Under the pieces are notes generated by a model that searched no databases, was not told the DNA's origin, and saw nothing but the letters and a program-made list of their open reading frames with translations. A DNA stretch of 64,000 bases, from assembly GCA_949298075.1 (NCBI GenBank), contig CASFVA010000009.1, positions 1-64,000 on the forward strand. Reading direction: 5' to 3'. Origin of the DNA: an uncultured Lentisphaeria bacterium (GTDB lineage Bacteria; Verrucomicrobiota; Lentisphaeria; Victivallales; Victivallaceae). Below, piece by piece: positions 26,156-35,149 of this stretch (the stretch's first letter is position 1; each line of letters starts with the position of its first letter). Position numbers and translations under genes: made by a program.

Positions 26156-27277
26156 TCACCGTTTGCCCGCAAGCGGCGGCAGAGCGCACATCTGGCGGAT
26201 CACCTCAAGGTCAATCCGGCTCTGATTGCCGGCGGCAGCGTCCGGATTGATCCGGGCGGACAACTCCAGCGCAATGTCGAGCGCCGCCGCACAATCAGCT
26301 ATGAATTGACGCCGGCAGCCAATCTGGTCACCGGTATCCGCCTCGGCCCGCAGCATGTGGCAGTCAAACTCCACCACGCCCCGCCAGCCGATTTGCCGCA
26401 GCGCCCAGAACATCTGGGCGGTTTCCTTAAGACCCTCCGCGCCGACCAGCGGCGGAAAATCGTTGTCGAACTGCGCCTTGTTCTGGTTGCCGAAATGCAG
26501 GAAATTAAGTTTGTTCATGCTGCACAGGTAGCCGACCGTCATGACTGCGTTCATCAGCGCCATGCTCTCGTGCTGCAGCAGCTCGGGGTTGACCCCCCAG
26601 AAATCCGGTTCCCGGAGCATTCCGTTGATGAACCCGGCGGCGTGCCCGGAGGTTGGCAGAAACATCTGTCCCCGCGGTTCATTGGGTTTGGGCTCAATTG
26701 ATCCTCTGACGTAATTGTCAAAGCCATGTTCACGCATGTAGTCGCGGGCATGATCCAGTTCGTCGGCCAGCTGTCGGTAGATCTGTTTCCAATCCACTGT
26801 GACCGGCACCTCGAAACCGTCGCGGGCCACCCAGTAGATGAAGTATCTGGCGCCGAAAAAGTGTCCGATGCGCAGCAGCCGTTCCACCTTGAGCCGGGCA
26901 AGGCGCCGGATTTCTGGATCGGAATTGCCGAGTCCTCCGTTGCGGAACTGGGGATAGCCGTGCAGACTGCACACCGCCGAATTGACCTGGATTCCGGCCC
27001 GGTCCAGCACCGCCTTGATCGCCCGGAGCTTGATCGAGGTCGCGCTGTCGGGGTCAAGGTCGTCTTCTGGATGCGCCGGATTCCACGGCACCAGATCGTC
27101 ATCGTGAAAGCCGGTGGCTTCCAGATATCCTTCGGAAGCCCCCCAGGCCAGCAATTCAGCGACTTCGACGGAATCAAGTTTTTCCAGCACGGGTCCGCCG
27201 AAAGGATCCGCCAGCGGATTGCCCACGCACCAAAACGGCATCGAACGCAACGTGACGCAATGTTTGTCGTATCTCAT
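26156..27277 (-). CDS. Xylose isomerase-like TIM-barrel protein
   Basis: A 373-residue homologue of class I D-xylose isomerase, which interconverts aldoses and ketoses with two metal ions. The signature EPKPNEPRG (residues 195-203; E195, K197), the ring-opening His in FHDDDL (H58), E232/H236 and DND (D271, D273) are seen. The segment that carries a metal-binding Asp in Streptomyces XylA (HIDLNGQ) reads HFGNQN here and is shorter, so that ligand seems lost. The ATG at 27277 has GAGGTGG just upstream; an adjacent ATG (27280) and GTG (27292) are less likely. It forms an operon with the kinase gene, divergent from an AraC regulator. Confidence 0.8.
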   Translation of the reverse strand: MRYDKHCVTLRSMPFWCVGNPLADPFGGPVLEKLDSVEVAELLAWGASEGYLEATGFHDDDLVPWNPAHPEDDLDPDSATSIKLRAIKAVLDRAGIQVNSAVCSLHGYPQFRNGGLGNSDPEIRRLARLKVERLLRIGHFFGARYFIYWVARDGFEVPVTVDWKQIYRQLADELDHARDYMREHGFDNYVRGSIEPKPNEPRGQMFLPTSGHAAGFINGMLREPDFWGVNPELLQHESMALMNAVMTVGYLCSMNKLNFLHFGNQNKAQFDNDFPPLVGAEGLKETAQMFWALRQIGWRGVVEFDCHMLRAEADTGDQIGCRRQFIADCAAALDIALELSARINPDAAAGNQSRIDLEVIRQMCALPPLAGKR

Positions 27278-27420
27278 CATAATCCACCTCACATTTGTTC
27301 TGCCGGCGACCGCCGCCGGCCGGACCGGGACTGCGCCCGCAGTCTGGAACCGCCTCCGGATCCGGCCACGGCTCTCCGCCCGTCCACCGGTTCAATATAA
27401 AATTTTTTTACAGAAATTCC

Positions 27421-27449
27421 TTGACTTTATCACCAAAAAGCTGTACAAT
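27421..27449 (+). promoter_or_regulatory. Promoter of the second AraC-type gene
   Basis: TTGACT (27421-27426), exactly 17 bases, then TACAAT (27444-27449). Both boxes match five of six consensus bases. Confidence 0.75.
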
Positions 27450-27486
27450 ATCACCAACTTTCATTTTTTCAGAACAGGTACTGTTC

Positions 27487-28389
27487 ATGGCCAGTCAGGA
27501 AATTGTGTTCGCCAGAGGCGAGTTCTACTTTGACGATCCGTTCTGTCCAATTGCAGTCCGCCGGGTGGCGGCCGGCTCCTCGGCCCGTCATCGTTACGAT
27601 TTCACCGCCACCCCCCACCGTCACGACTTCTCCGAACTGGTCGTCATTGCCTCCGGCGGCGGCCGCCAGATGATCGACGACCGGGATTATCAGGTCGCCG
27701 CCGGTGACGTGTTTCTGATTCAGGGCAGTTCGGTGCACTGTTTCCGCGACCGTGACCGGGTGGACATCGTCAACGTGCAGTTCGAACCCGGCCGGCTGCC
27801 GCTGCCGCTGGACTGGCTCCGCCGTCTGACCGGATACAACGTCGTCTTTGAAGTGGAACCATCGGTCCGGGGATTGCAGAGCTTCAAACACCGGCTCCGG
27901 CTCGACGCCGCCGGACTGGCCACCGTGCTGGAGCTGACCCGACAGCTCGAAAACGACCTGCGTGACACCACCCCGGGAGCCCAGGCAGCGGCGCTGGCCC
28001 GACTGCTGGAACTTATGGTGTTCCTGGCCAGGAGTTATGATGCGCCTCCCGGCAGCGGACGGTCGGTGCCGGTGCGGGTGGCCAAAGTAATCAGCATGCT
28101 GGAAATTGAATACACCCGCGACTGGACGCTGCCGGAACTGGCCCACCTCGCCTCCTCCTCGGCCAACAGTCTGCTGCGGTATTTCCGGCAGGCCACGGGA
28201 ACCAGTCCGATCGACTATCTGCTCCAGGTGCGGCTGCGCCGGGCCGCCGAACTGCTGCGCAGCGGCGAATGCAACGTTTCCGAAACCGCCGCTCACTGCG
28301 GATTTTCCGACCCCAACTATTTCACCCGTCGTTTCAAAAAGGCGTTCGGAGTGACTCCGGCCCGGTTCCGGCATGACTGCGACTCCTGA
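27487..28389 (+). CDS. AraC family transcriptional regulator
   Basis: A 300-residue regulator. The N-terminal half is a cupin sensor domain (TPHRHDFSELVVI...GDVFLIQGSSVHCF). The C-terminal AraC/XylS DNA-binding domain covers about residues 200-298, ending NVSETAAHCGFSDPNYFTRRFKKAFG. The start at 27487 follows a strong promoter; the open frame further upstream is spurious. It is divergent from the xylose isomerase-like pair and precedes the GH-A/GH36 genes. A direct repeat spaced 21 bp between it and the hydrolase gene is a plausible binding site. Confidence 0.9.
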   Translation: MASQEIVFARGEFYFDDPFCPIAVRRVAAGSSARHRYDFTATPHRHDFSELVVIASGGGRQMIDDRDYQVAAGDVFLIQGSSVHCFRDRDRVDIVNVQFEPGRLPLPLDWLRRLTGYNVVFEVEPSVRGLQSFKHRLRLDAAGLATVLELTRQLENDLRDTTPGAQAAALARLLELMVFLARSYDAPPGSGRSVPVRVAKVISMLEIEYTRDWTLPELAHLASSSANSLLRYFRQATGTSPIDYLLQVRLRRAAELLRSGECNVSETAAHCGFSDPNYFTRRFKKAFGVTPARFRHDCDS

Positions 28390-28500
28390 GGTTACGGCCC
28401 GGTTTACCGGCGGCCGGAGCAGTGTTCCCGAAGCCGCGGCGGGCAGCACAGAAATTTTCACGCCGCAAAGTCCCGGTCCGGTTCGCCGCGGCCGGCACTT

Positions 28501-28531
28501 TTTTCAGTAGGATCATTCATATTTTCAGTAG
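28501..28531 (+). promoter_or_regulatory. Candidate AraC-type operator (21-bp direct repeat)
   Basis: TTTTCAGTAG occurs at 28501-28510 and again at 28522-28531, start to start 21 bases, which is two helical turns. Direct repeats with this period are typical of AraC-family sites. It lies after an AraC gene and 115 bases before the GH-A gene; no strong core promoter follows, consistent with activator-dependent transcription. Confidence 0.5.
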
Positions 28532-28646
28532 ACAGCTGTATGGCAAATTACTGCAGTGGAGCTAAGTTATGACCGACTCCGGGAAAAACGCACTGCACCG
28601 GAACAAATGACGTTCCGGTCGCCCGGAAACAACCCTGAGGTCATGC

Positions 28647-29948
28647 ATGAAACCAACAATCGCAATTCCGGACCATCTGCCCGAACGGCTCTCCATTGTC
28701 TTTCCCATCTGGATGATTGAGGATACCCCGCCGGGCGGAGTCTATCACGATATCGACCGCTGTGTACGGGAAATCGCCGAACGGGGCTTCAACTGCATCC
28801 GCTGCGAGGACGGCGCCGGACTTACCCACGATGCCGGCGGACTCCGCCGTCAGCCGGTGCAGATCAATTCACCGTTTCCCGGCTTCAGCCGCCGGATCCG
28901 GCAGACCGATCTCACCGGCGACGGCGGCCCATGCAACCTGCTGGAGCGCCTGTTCGCCCTCTTCGATGCGGCGGAGAAGTACAACGTCTACGTAATATTA
29001 TCCTCCTGGTACTATCTGCACACCTACTGGTACTGCGGCAGTGAAGCGGTCAACGACGAGCTTTTTGCCATTGCTCCTCATGAGCGGTTTCAGGCCTTTG
29101 CCCGCTTTCTCGACCGGATCATCGTTGAACTCAAGGCCCGCGGCCGGGCCCACCGCATTGCCTTTGCCGAGGTGCTCAATGAGGCCGACGGACTGCCTTT
29201 CGTCGGCGGCTATCGCGACAAGGACGGCGACCCGCTCTCCGAACGCCGGGCGTTCCGGAGCGATCACGAGAAGGCGATCGCCTTTCTGAGGGAACGGCAT
29301 CCGGACATCCTCTTCGCCTACGACACCTACACGCCTTTCACCGACGCTGAACTCTTTCCGCGCAACGCCCAGGTCTGGAATTACCATAACTATTTTATGT
29401 GGGAACTCTACTACCCGCTGGAAAACGGACTGATGGACCGGGCCGATCCGACGGATCCGGCGGCCCTGGCCCCGGCGGCGCCCTATTGGAAAAAACATCC
29501 GGCCACAATCCAGGACGTCATCAATTGCCGGGCCGGTAAACGCGACGTCCCGAAAGACTGGCTCCGCCGTATGTGGTTTTATTACAATCTCGACCCGGAT
29601 AAGCTCCCCGATCTGGAGCCGGTATTCGAACAGCGGCTGGCCGCCGACGCCGACCATTACCGCCAAAGAATTGCCATCAACGTCAATCAGGCGGTCAAAT
29701 TCGCCGCGGAACATCTTCCGGGAGCACCGCTGGTCATGGGCGAAGGCGGCAGCTTCTGCGCCACGATGGATTTCCTCTGGGAGGAACACTCGGATCTCTA
29801 CTGGGATATGCTCGCGGAAAACGTCCGGGCGCACCGCGATGCCGGATTCTGGGGAACGGTTATCCGGACCACCCTCGGCCCGGAAGATCCGGCCTGGGAC
29901 TGCCGGGCCGCCGACATCCGCCGCATCAATGCCATGTTTCAGGACTGA
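28647..29948 (+). CDS. Cellulase-like clan GH-A glycoside hydrolase
   Basis: A 433-residue TIM-barrel hydrolase without signal peptide, so probably cytoplasmic. The acid/base is in AFAEVLNEAD (N178-E179), the Asn-Glu pair typical of clan GH-A. The probable nucleophile is E366 in VMGEGGSF. Aromatic clusters (SSWYYLHTYWY, YHNYFMWELYY) could line the substrate groove. It resembles GH5-type enzymes, but the exact family and sugar are uncertain. GAGG six bases upstream supports the ATG at 28647. The alpha-galactosidase gene follows after 21 bases, so the two enzymes likely process the same imported oligosaccharide. Confidence 0.75.
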   Translation: MKPTIAIPDHLPERLSIVFPIWMIEDTPPGGVYHDIDRCVREIAERGFNCIRCEDGAGLTHDAGGLRRQPVQINSPFPGFSRRIRQTDLTGDGGPCNLLERLFALFDAAEKYNVYVILSSWYYLHTYWYCGSEAVNDELFAIAPHERFQAFARFLDRIIVELKARGRAHRIAFAEVLNEADGLPFVGGYRDKDGDPLSERRAFRSDHEKAIAFLRERHPDILFAYDTYTPFTDAELFPRNAQVWNYHNYFMWELYYPLENGLMDRADPTDPAALAPAAPYWKKHPATIQDVINCRAGKRDVPKDWLRRMWFYYNLDPDKLPDLEPVFEQRLAADADHYRQRIAINVNQAVKFAAEHLPGAPLVMGEGGSFCATMDFLWEEHSDLYWDMLAENVRAHRDAGFWGTVIRTTLGPEDPAWDCRAADIRRINAMFQD

Positions 29949-29969
29949 ACTGCTGACGGGGGCACCATA

Positions 29970-31937
29970 ATGACCATATCCGAAAAGACTTTCCATTCCA
30001 TCGCACTGATTCCGTTTAACTTCGTTTACGCCGGACGCCGCTGCGGCAACCTGCCCGACGGCTGGACTTGCGAACAGCAGACCGTTGAATCCGGCGACGT
30101 CGCCACCGTCATCCATCACGCCGCCGACCCGGCCACCGGACTGCGCCTGACCGTGGAAGTCAAACGCCACCGCCGCCATCCGGTACTGGAACAGCAGCTC
30201 TGGATTGAGAATCCCACCGGCCGGACCACTCCGCTGATTGAAGCGGTTGCGGCCGCCGACGTGACGTTCGAGTTCGACTCCGTCCCCCGGCTCTGGCACG
30301 GCATCGGCGAATGGGCGGGAGACCGGAATTATTCGTGGAGCGAGGAAGAACTCGCACCGGGTTGCGCCCGGGAGTTTTCACCGGTCGGCGGACGGGCGTG
30401 CGATCAGGCCTTCCCCTATTTCCGGTTGCGCGGTCGGCGGGGCGGTTATGCGCTTGCGGTGGGCTGGCCGGGAGCCTGGCGGGCCGGTTTTGAGGCCGTG
30501 TCCGGCGGCGTGCGGATGACCATGGGGCAGAAAAGCCTCGCCACGGTGCTGCGGCCCGGGGAAAAACTGAGGCTGCCCAGTCTGGTCATTCTGCGCTTCG
30601 AAGGCGGTGAAACCGAGGCGATCAACCAGTGGCGCCACTGGTTCCGGGAACAGGTGGAACCCCGGCGCGACGACGGTTCCCTGCCCCGACCGCGCTGCTG
30701 CGGCTACGGGCGCCGGAGCGATGGCATTGAACACTGTTCGGAAACCACCGAAACTCAAATCCGTTATTTCGATGCCTTCCGGGCCGCCGGTTTTCCCTGC
30801 GACTGCTGGTGGGTGGACGCCGGCTGGTACGAGTGCCGGCGTTCACCGGGTCAGCCGCCCTGCCGGATGGACAACGGCGCGGAGATGATCTGGTACTACA
30901 CCGGCGTCTGGCAGCCGGACGCACAGCGGTTTCCGGAAGGGCTGGCTCCGCTGGCGGACCACCTGGCCCGGCACGGCGCCGAACTGCTGCTCTGGTTCGA
31001 GCCGGAGCGGGTCTATCATGCCGATGAATTCCGGGACAAACCGGCGCACTGGCTGCTGGATTATCCCGGCAACACCTCGGGCTGCCGGCTGCTCAATCTG
31101 GCTGACGCCGACTGCGCCGCCGATCTCGGCCGGCGGTTCAGCGCCTTCATCGAGCGCAATCATGTCGGAATCTACCGGCAGGATTTCAATATTCCGCCCC
31201 TGCCTTTCTGGGAGGCGGAGGATGCCCGCCAGGGGGCCGACCGGATCGGCATCACCGAAAATCTCTACAATCAGCACTATCTGGAGTTTTTCGATTTTCT
31301 GCGCTCCCGGCACCACGGCATTCTGATCGACTCGTGCGCTTCCGGCGGCCGCCGCAACGACATCGAGACCATGCGCCGAGCGGTGCCGCTGCATTACAGC
31401 GATTACGGCTACACTGATTTTGCGGCCAAGGTGCGCTATCACGACATGCTGGCCCAGTGGCTGATGTATTACAAGGATGGCTCCAACTACACTGCCGCAC
31501 CCGGAGTGAAATCGGCGGACTGGTTCGCCAAGGTCGCCAGTCTGGCGCCGTTCCAGGTGATTTGCGCCGCGCCGGCTCCCGGCTACGACTACACCGTCGA
31601 TCTGGAATTTGAACGGGCGGCCCGCCCGGCGCGTCAGCTTATGCTCGACGGAGACTACTACCGGCTGAGCGAAATTGCCGGACACCCCCGGGAAGTGACA
31701 ATCCGCCAGTTCCACTCGCCGGAAAACGGCTCCGGAGTCCTGATCGTGATTTCCGGGGCTGAAAGCGAGACAAACAGCGTGATTCTCCGCCCGGCGGCGC
31801 TGCCGCCGGACCGCACGGTGGAATTCACCGACCTGCGCACCGGAGTCCGCCTCGGTGCCGCGCCGGCTTCCGCCGGGCTTGAACTGGCGGTGACTCCGCG
31901 CTCGGCGTTTCTGATTGAATACCGGGTGGTCAAATAA
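29970..31937 (+). CDS. GH36 family alpha-galactosidase
   Basis: A 655-residue retaining glycosidase releasing terminal alpha-galactose from oligosaccharides such as raffinose or galactomannan fragments. The N-terminal beta-sandwich (to about residue 240) is followed by the catalytic barrel. The nucleophile is D405 in YRQDFN and the acid/base D464 in SCASGGRRND, both at the GH36 positions. The WWVDAGWY and WFEPERV segments are also characteristic. No signal peptide is seen. It follows the GH-A gene closely and precedes a symporter gene with its own promoter. Some GH36-related enzymes use other alpha-linked sugars, so the galactose specificity is inferred. Confidence 0.88.
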   Translation: MTISEKTFHSIALIPFNFVYAGRRCGNLPDGWTCEQQTVESGDVATVIHHAADPATGLRLTVEVKRHRRHPVLEQQLWIENPTGRTTPLIEAVAAADVTFEFDSVPRLWHGIGEWAGDRNYSWSEEELAPGCAREFSPVGGRACDQAFPYFRLRGRRGGYALAVGWPGAWRAGFEAVSGGVRMTMGQKSLATVLRPGEKLRLPSLVILRFEGGETEAINQWRHWFREQVEPRRDDGSLPRPRCCGYGRRSDGIEHCSETTETQIRYFDAFRAAGFPCDCWWVDAGWYECRRSPGQPPCRMDNGAEMIWYYTGVWQPDAQRFPEGLAPLADHLARHGAELLLWFEPERVYHADEFRDKPAHWLLDYPGNTSGCRLLNLADADCAADLGRRFSAFIERNHVGIYRQDFNIPPLPFWEAEDARQGADRIGITENLYNQHYLEFFDFLRSRHHGILIDSCASGGRRNDIETMRRAVPLHYSDYGYTDFAAKVRYHDMLAQWLMYYKDGSNYTAAPGVKSADWFAKVASLAPFQVICAAPAPGYDYTVDLEFERAARPARQLMLDGDYYRLSEIAGHPREVTIRQFHSPENGSGVLIVISGAESETNSVILRPAALPPDRTVEFTDLRTGVRLGAAPASAGLELAVTPRSAFLIEYRVVK

Positions 31938-31996
31938 CTTTGCGCAGAATGCCGGAGCCCCGCAAAGCCCGACCTGCCCGCAGCGGCGCATCAGGG

Positions 31997-32012
31997 TGAA
32001 ACACTGAAACAC
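31997..32012 (+). repeat. Tandem 8-mer upstream of the symporter promoter
   Basis: TGAAACAC occurs twice head to tail (31997-32004, 32005-32012), ending 18 bases before the -35 box at 32031. The position suits a regulator site, but this is a small repeat and may be chance. Confidence 0.3.
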
Positions 32013-32030
32013 TTTTATAAATAAAAACAG

Positions 32031-32059
32031 TTGACAATCATACGTCCGGACAGTATAGT
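32031..32059 (+). promoter_or_regulatory. Promoter of the sodium:solute symporter gene
   Basis: Perfect TTGACA (32031-32036), exactly 17 bases, then TATAGT (32054-32059, five of six). Confidence 0.8.
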
Positions 32060-32108
32060 AGGATGATTCATTTACAAAGTCATCCATGATGTAACCAAAG
32101 AGGGCGGC

Positions 32109-34412
32109 ATGAGTTTTTTCGACTGGATCATTGTAATAGTGCCGGTGTGTATTGTTCTCGGCATGGGGCTTTACACCCGGCGTTTCATTCGCGACGTGGC
32201 TGATTTTCTCACCGCCGGACGCATCTGCGGCCGCTACGTGCTCTGCGTGGCTGACGTCGCCAACGCCCTGAGCATCATCGGGCTGGTCTCCTACGTCGAA
32301 ATTCACTACAAAACCGGGTTCGCCCTGACTTTCTGGCAGAATCTGATGCTGCCGGTCACCATGTTCCTGGGGCTGACCGGCTTCTGCGTCTACCGGTTCC
32401 GGGAAACCAAGGCCATGAGCATCGGGCAGTTTCTCGAAATGCGTTACAGCCGTTCGTTCCGCATTTTCGCCGCCACGCTGAGGTCGCTCTCGGAAATGCT
32501 GGCCAACATGATTATGCCGGCCATCGCCGCCCGATTTTTCATCTATTTTCTGGACCTGCCCCACTCCATCAACCTCTTCGGCTTCACGGTCGATACGTTC
32601 ATGGTGATTGTGCTGCTGGTGCTGATCGTGGCCATCTCGATCATCTGCATGGGAGGCACCCTGGCGCTGGTGGTGACGGATTCGCTGCAGGGACTGTTTC
32701 TATATCCGCTGCTGGTGCTGTTTGTGGTGTATATTCTGTGCAAGTTCTCCTGGAGCCACGAAATCGTGCCGACCATGATGAACCGGGTGACCGGAGAAAG
32801 CTTTCTCAATCCCTACGACATCGACAACCTGCGCGACTTCAACATCTACTACCTGATCATCATCATCTACTCCGCAGTGGCCCACCGCGCCAGCTGGATC
32901 GGCAACGGCAACTCCTCGGCCGCCAAGTCCCCCCATGAACAGAAGATGGCCGGGATCCTCGGCACCTGGCGCGGCGCACTCGGCATTGTATTTTATGTGC
33001 TGGTTGCCATCACCATCATCACAGTCATGAACCATCCGGATTTCACGGAAAAAGCCCATGACATCCGGGTCCAGCTGACCAGTGACATCGCCCTGGAGCT
33101 GCCGATTTCCGAAAATTCCCGGCGCGAACTGGTCGAGAGCGTCAAGACGCTTCCGGCGGACTCCCCGGCCACCGATCGTCCGCTGAGCGAAAAATCCAAT
33201 TGCGACACCCCCTATCTGGAAAGCGCCAAACAGGTTCTGGCGGACAATGACGAAGACGCCAGCACTTTCCAGCAGTTCCGCACGCTCTACCACCAGCTCA
33301 CCATGGCCATGACCATGCGCAATCTGCTGCCGCCGGGCATGATGGGTCTGTTCTGCCTGCTGCTGGTGCTGGCCATGATTTCCACCGACGACAGCCGGAT
33401 CTTCAGCGCCGCGTTGACCATCTCTCAGGATGTGGTGCTGCCGCTGCGCAAAAAAGCGATCACGCCGCGGGAACATATGTGGATGGTGCGGATAGTCGCC
33501 ATCGGAGTAGGCGTCTTTTTCCTGATCGGCTCCAGTTTCATGTCCCAGCTCGACTACATCCAGCTTTTCGTCTCGATCATGACCTCGATGTGGCTGGGCG
33601 GCTGCGCACCGGTGATGGTGCTCGGACTCTACAGCCGCTTCGGAACCACGGCCGGAGCCTGGACCGCCCTGATTACCGGCATGTCCGCCTCGTGCGGAGT
33701 CATTTTCGTCCAGCGCAACTGGGCGGACCTGGTCTATCCGTGGCTGGAGAACATCGGAGCGGTGGAAACCGTCGGCAATATCCTGACGCTCGTTTCCAAG
33801 CCTTTCCACCCCTACATTGTCTGGGAAATGAATCCCTTCAAGTGCCCGATCAACTCGTATGAGTTCTACGGCTTGATTTCGCTGACGGCGTGGAGTCTGT
33901 ACATCATCGTGTCGTTGTGCACCTGCAAAACGCCGTTCAACCTGGACCGCATGCTCCACCGCGGCAAATACAACCTTGACGGCGACAACAAAACCCGTTC
34001 GAGCTGGACTCTGCGCACGATATTCACCAAGCTGATCGGCATCACTCCGGATTATTCCACTTCAGACAAGTGCATCGCCTGGGGCGTTTTCTGCTACTCG
34101 TTAATCTACAAATTCGGACTGGCATTCATACTGGTGGTGATCTGGAACGGCATCTCCCCGTGGCCGCTGGAATGGTGGGGCCATTATTTCTTCGTGGCGA
34201 CGCTCTGCATCCCCGCCACGGTGGCGCTCTTCACGACGTTCTGGTTCGGCTTCGGCAGCATCCGCGACCTGCGCCGGATGTTCCGCGACCTGCGGCTGCG
34301 GGTGGCCAATCCGCTTGATGACGGCCGGGTGGACGGCCACGTCTCGCTGGCCGACAAGGCGGCGATGGAAAAGCTGGATGCCGGCGGGAGCAAGAACGCG
34401 AACCAGTCCTGA
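32109..34412 (+). CDS. Sodium:solute symporter (SSS family)
   Basis: A 767-residue inner-membrane transporter with roughly 13-14 hydrophobic helices, related to SGLT/PutP-type symporters. The family N terminus (DFLTAGR, residues ~35-41, then ANALSIIGLVS) and the ISTDDSRIFSAALTISQD segment late in the core match the sodium-site regions. It is longer than most members: a hydrophilic insert (about residues 310-400, rich in Asp/Glu/Ser) splits the core, and an extra helix pair plus charged tail lie at the C terminus. Its position after two sugar hydrolases suggests uptake of sugars or oligosaccharides, which is inference. It has its own strong promoter. Confidence 0.88.
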   Translation: MSFFDWIIVIVPVCIVLGMGLYTRRFIRDVADFLTAGRICGRYVLCVADVANALSIIGLVSYVEIHYKTGFALTFWQNLMLPVTMFLGLTGFCVYRFRETKAMSIGQFLEMRYSRSFRIFAATLRSLSEMLANMIMPAIAARFFIYFLDLPHSINLFGFTVDTFMVIVLLVLIVAISIICMGGTLALVVTDSLQGLFLYPLLVLFVVYILCKFSWSHEIVPTMMNRVTGESFLNPYDIDNLRDFNIYYLIIIIYSAVAHRASWIGNGNSSAAKSPHEQKMAGILGTWRGALGIVFYVLVAITIITVMNHPDFTEKAHDIRVQLTSDIALELPISENSRRELVESVKTLPADSPATDRPLSEKSNCDTPYLESAKQVLADNDEDASTFQQFRTLYHQLTMAMTMRNLLPPGMMGLFCLLLVLAMISTDDSRIFSAALTISQDVVLPLRKKAITPREHMWMVRIVAIGVGVFFLIGSSFMSQLDYIQLFVSIMTSMWLGGCAPVMVLGLYSRFGTTAGAWTALITGMSASCGVIFVQRNWADLVYPWLENIGAVETVGNILTLVSKPFHPYIVWEMNPFKCPINSYEFYGLISLTAWSLYIIVSLCTCKTPFNLDRMLHRGKYNLDGDNKTRSSWTLRTIFTKLIGITPDYSTSDKCIAWGVFCYSLIYKFGLAFILVVIWNGISPWPLEWWGHYFFVATLCIPATVALFTTFWFGFGSIRDLRRMFRDLRLRVANPLDDGRVDGHVSLADKAAMEKLDAGGSKNANQS

Positions 34413-34637
34413 GGTTTCCGTTAAATCGCCCGGGAATTCAGCGCCGCGCCGGGCCGCCTTTGCCCGGAACAGCCAAAAACATAAAAAAAATGGATTTTTG
34501 TCGGCGAAGCGCTTGATTTTTGGCCAGTTCGATGATTCATTAGGAGTGGGAAAGGCTAAGAAGTGCGCCGAAAGCCGTTTTTGCGGAGAAGGACTCCGGC
34601 CGGCGGCGGCGGGAGTGACATTTTTTGAAGGAGTCGT
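34413..34637. other. Intergenic region before gcvH
   Basis: About 225 bases with no gene. A weak TTGATT-N17-TTCATT pair (34513-34541) could be the gcvH promoter. A glycine riboswitch was looked for here and not recognised. Confidence 0.3.
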
Positions 34638-35018
34638 ATGAAGTACTATACCGAAGATCATGAATGGGTGGAAATAACCGGCGATGAGGCGACGGTCGGC
34701 ATTTCTGAATATGCCGCCGAAGAGCTCGGCGACATCACCTACGTCGAACTTCCGGAAGAGGACGACGATTTCATCATCGGCGACCGGCTCGGCCAGGTGG
34801 AGTCGGTCAAGGCTTCATCCGATGTCTATTCCCCGATCAGCGGCACGGTCTCGGTAGTCAACGACACTCTGGCTGACGATCCCGGGCTCATCAACGAATC
34901 GCCTGAGGAAAAAGGCTGGCTCTGCAAGCTGGTCAATTTTGACAGTTCCGAACTCGATGACATGATGAGCGAAGACGCTTACCTGAAGTATATTGAAAAA
35001 CTGGCCAGGGAAAGTTGA
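34638..35018 (+). CDS. gcvH: Glycine cleavage system H protein
   Basis: A 126-residue lipoyl carrier that shuttles the aminomethyl group of glycine between P, T and L proteins. The lipoylated lysine is K58 in ESVKASSD. The N terminus (YYTEDHEWVE) and the GISEYAAEELGDITYVELPE block are typical. GAAGGAG before the ATG supports the start. The P-protein subunits follow after a terminator-like hairpin; no gcvT lies here. Confidence 0.96.
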   Translation: MKYYTEDHEWVEITGDEATVGISEYAAEELGDITYVELPEEDDDFIIGDRLGQVESVKASSDVYSPISGTVSVVNDTLADDPGLINESPEEKGWLCKLVNFDSSELDDMMSEDAYLKYIEKLARES

Positions 35019-35060
35019 ATTCCCGGGCGGTGCGAACCGCCCGCCGGTTTGATTCGCCGT

Positions 35061-35096
35061 CCCGTTCCGCCCGCCGGGCGGGAACGGGCTTTTTTT
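35061..35096 (+). terminator. Terminator/attenuator between gcvH and gcvPA
   Basis: CCCGTTCC...GGAACGGG with an inner GC-rich stem (one bulge) is followed by CTTTTTTT. It would end or attenuate gcvH transcripts, raising H protein over P protein, or mark a separate unit for gcvPA-gcvPB. Confidence 0.8.
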
Positions 35097-35149
35097 GCGG
35101 CAGCCGGAATCGGAAATCCGGGACCGCACATTATTCGCGGGAGGATGAG

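Noticed and set aside
28470-28507. Terminator after the second AraC gene
   Set aside because: A T-run (28499-28504) exists, but the preceding CCGG-rich sequence gives no single convincing stem.
34540-34637. Glycine riboswitch upstream of gcvH
   Set aside because: A GCCGAAAG-like string is present but the conserved paired cores of the aptamer could not be drawn. The CTCTCAGG at 37991 is also isolated.
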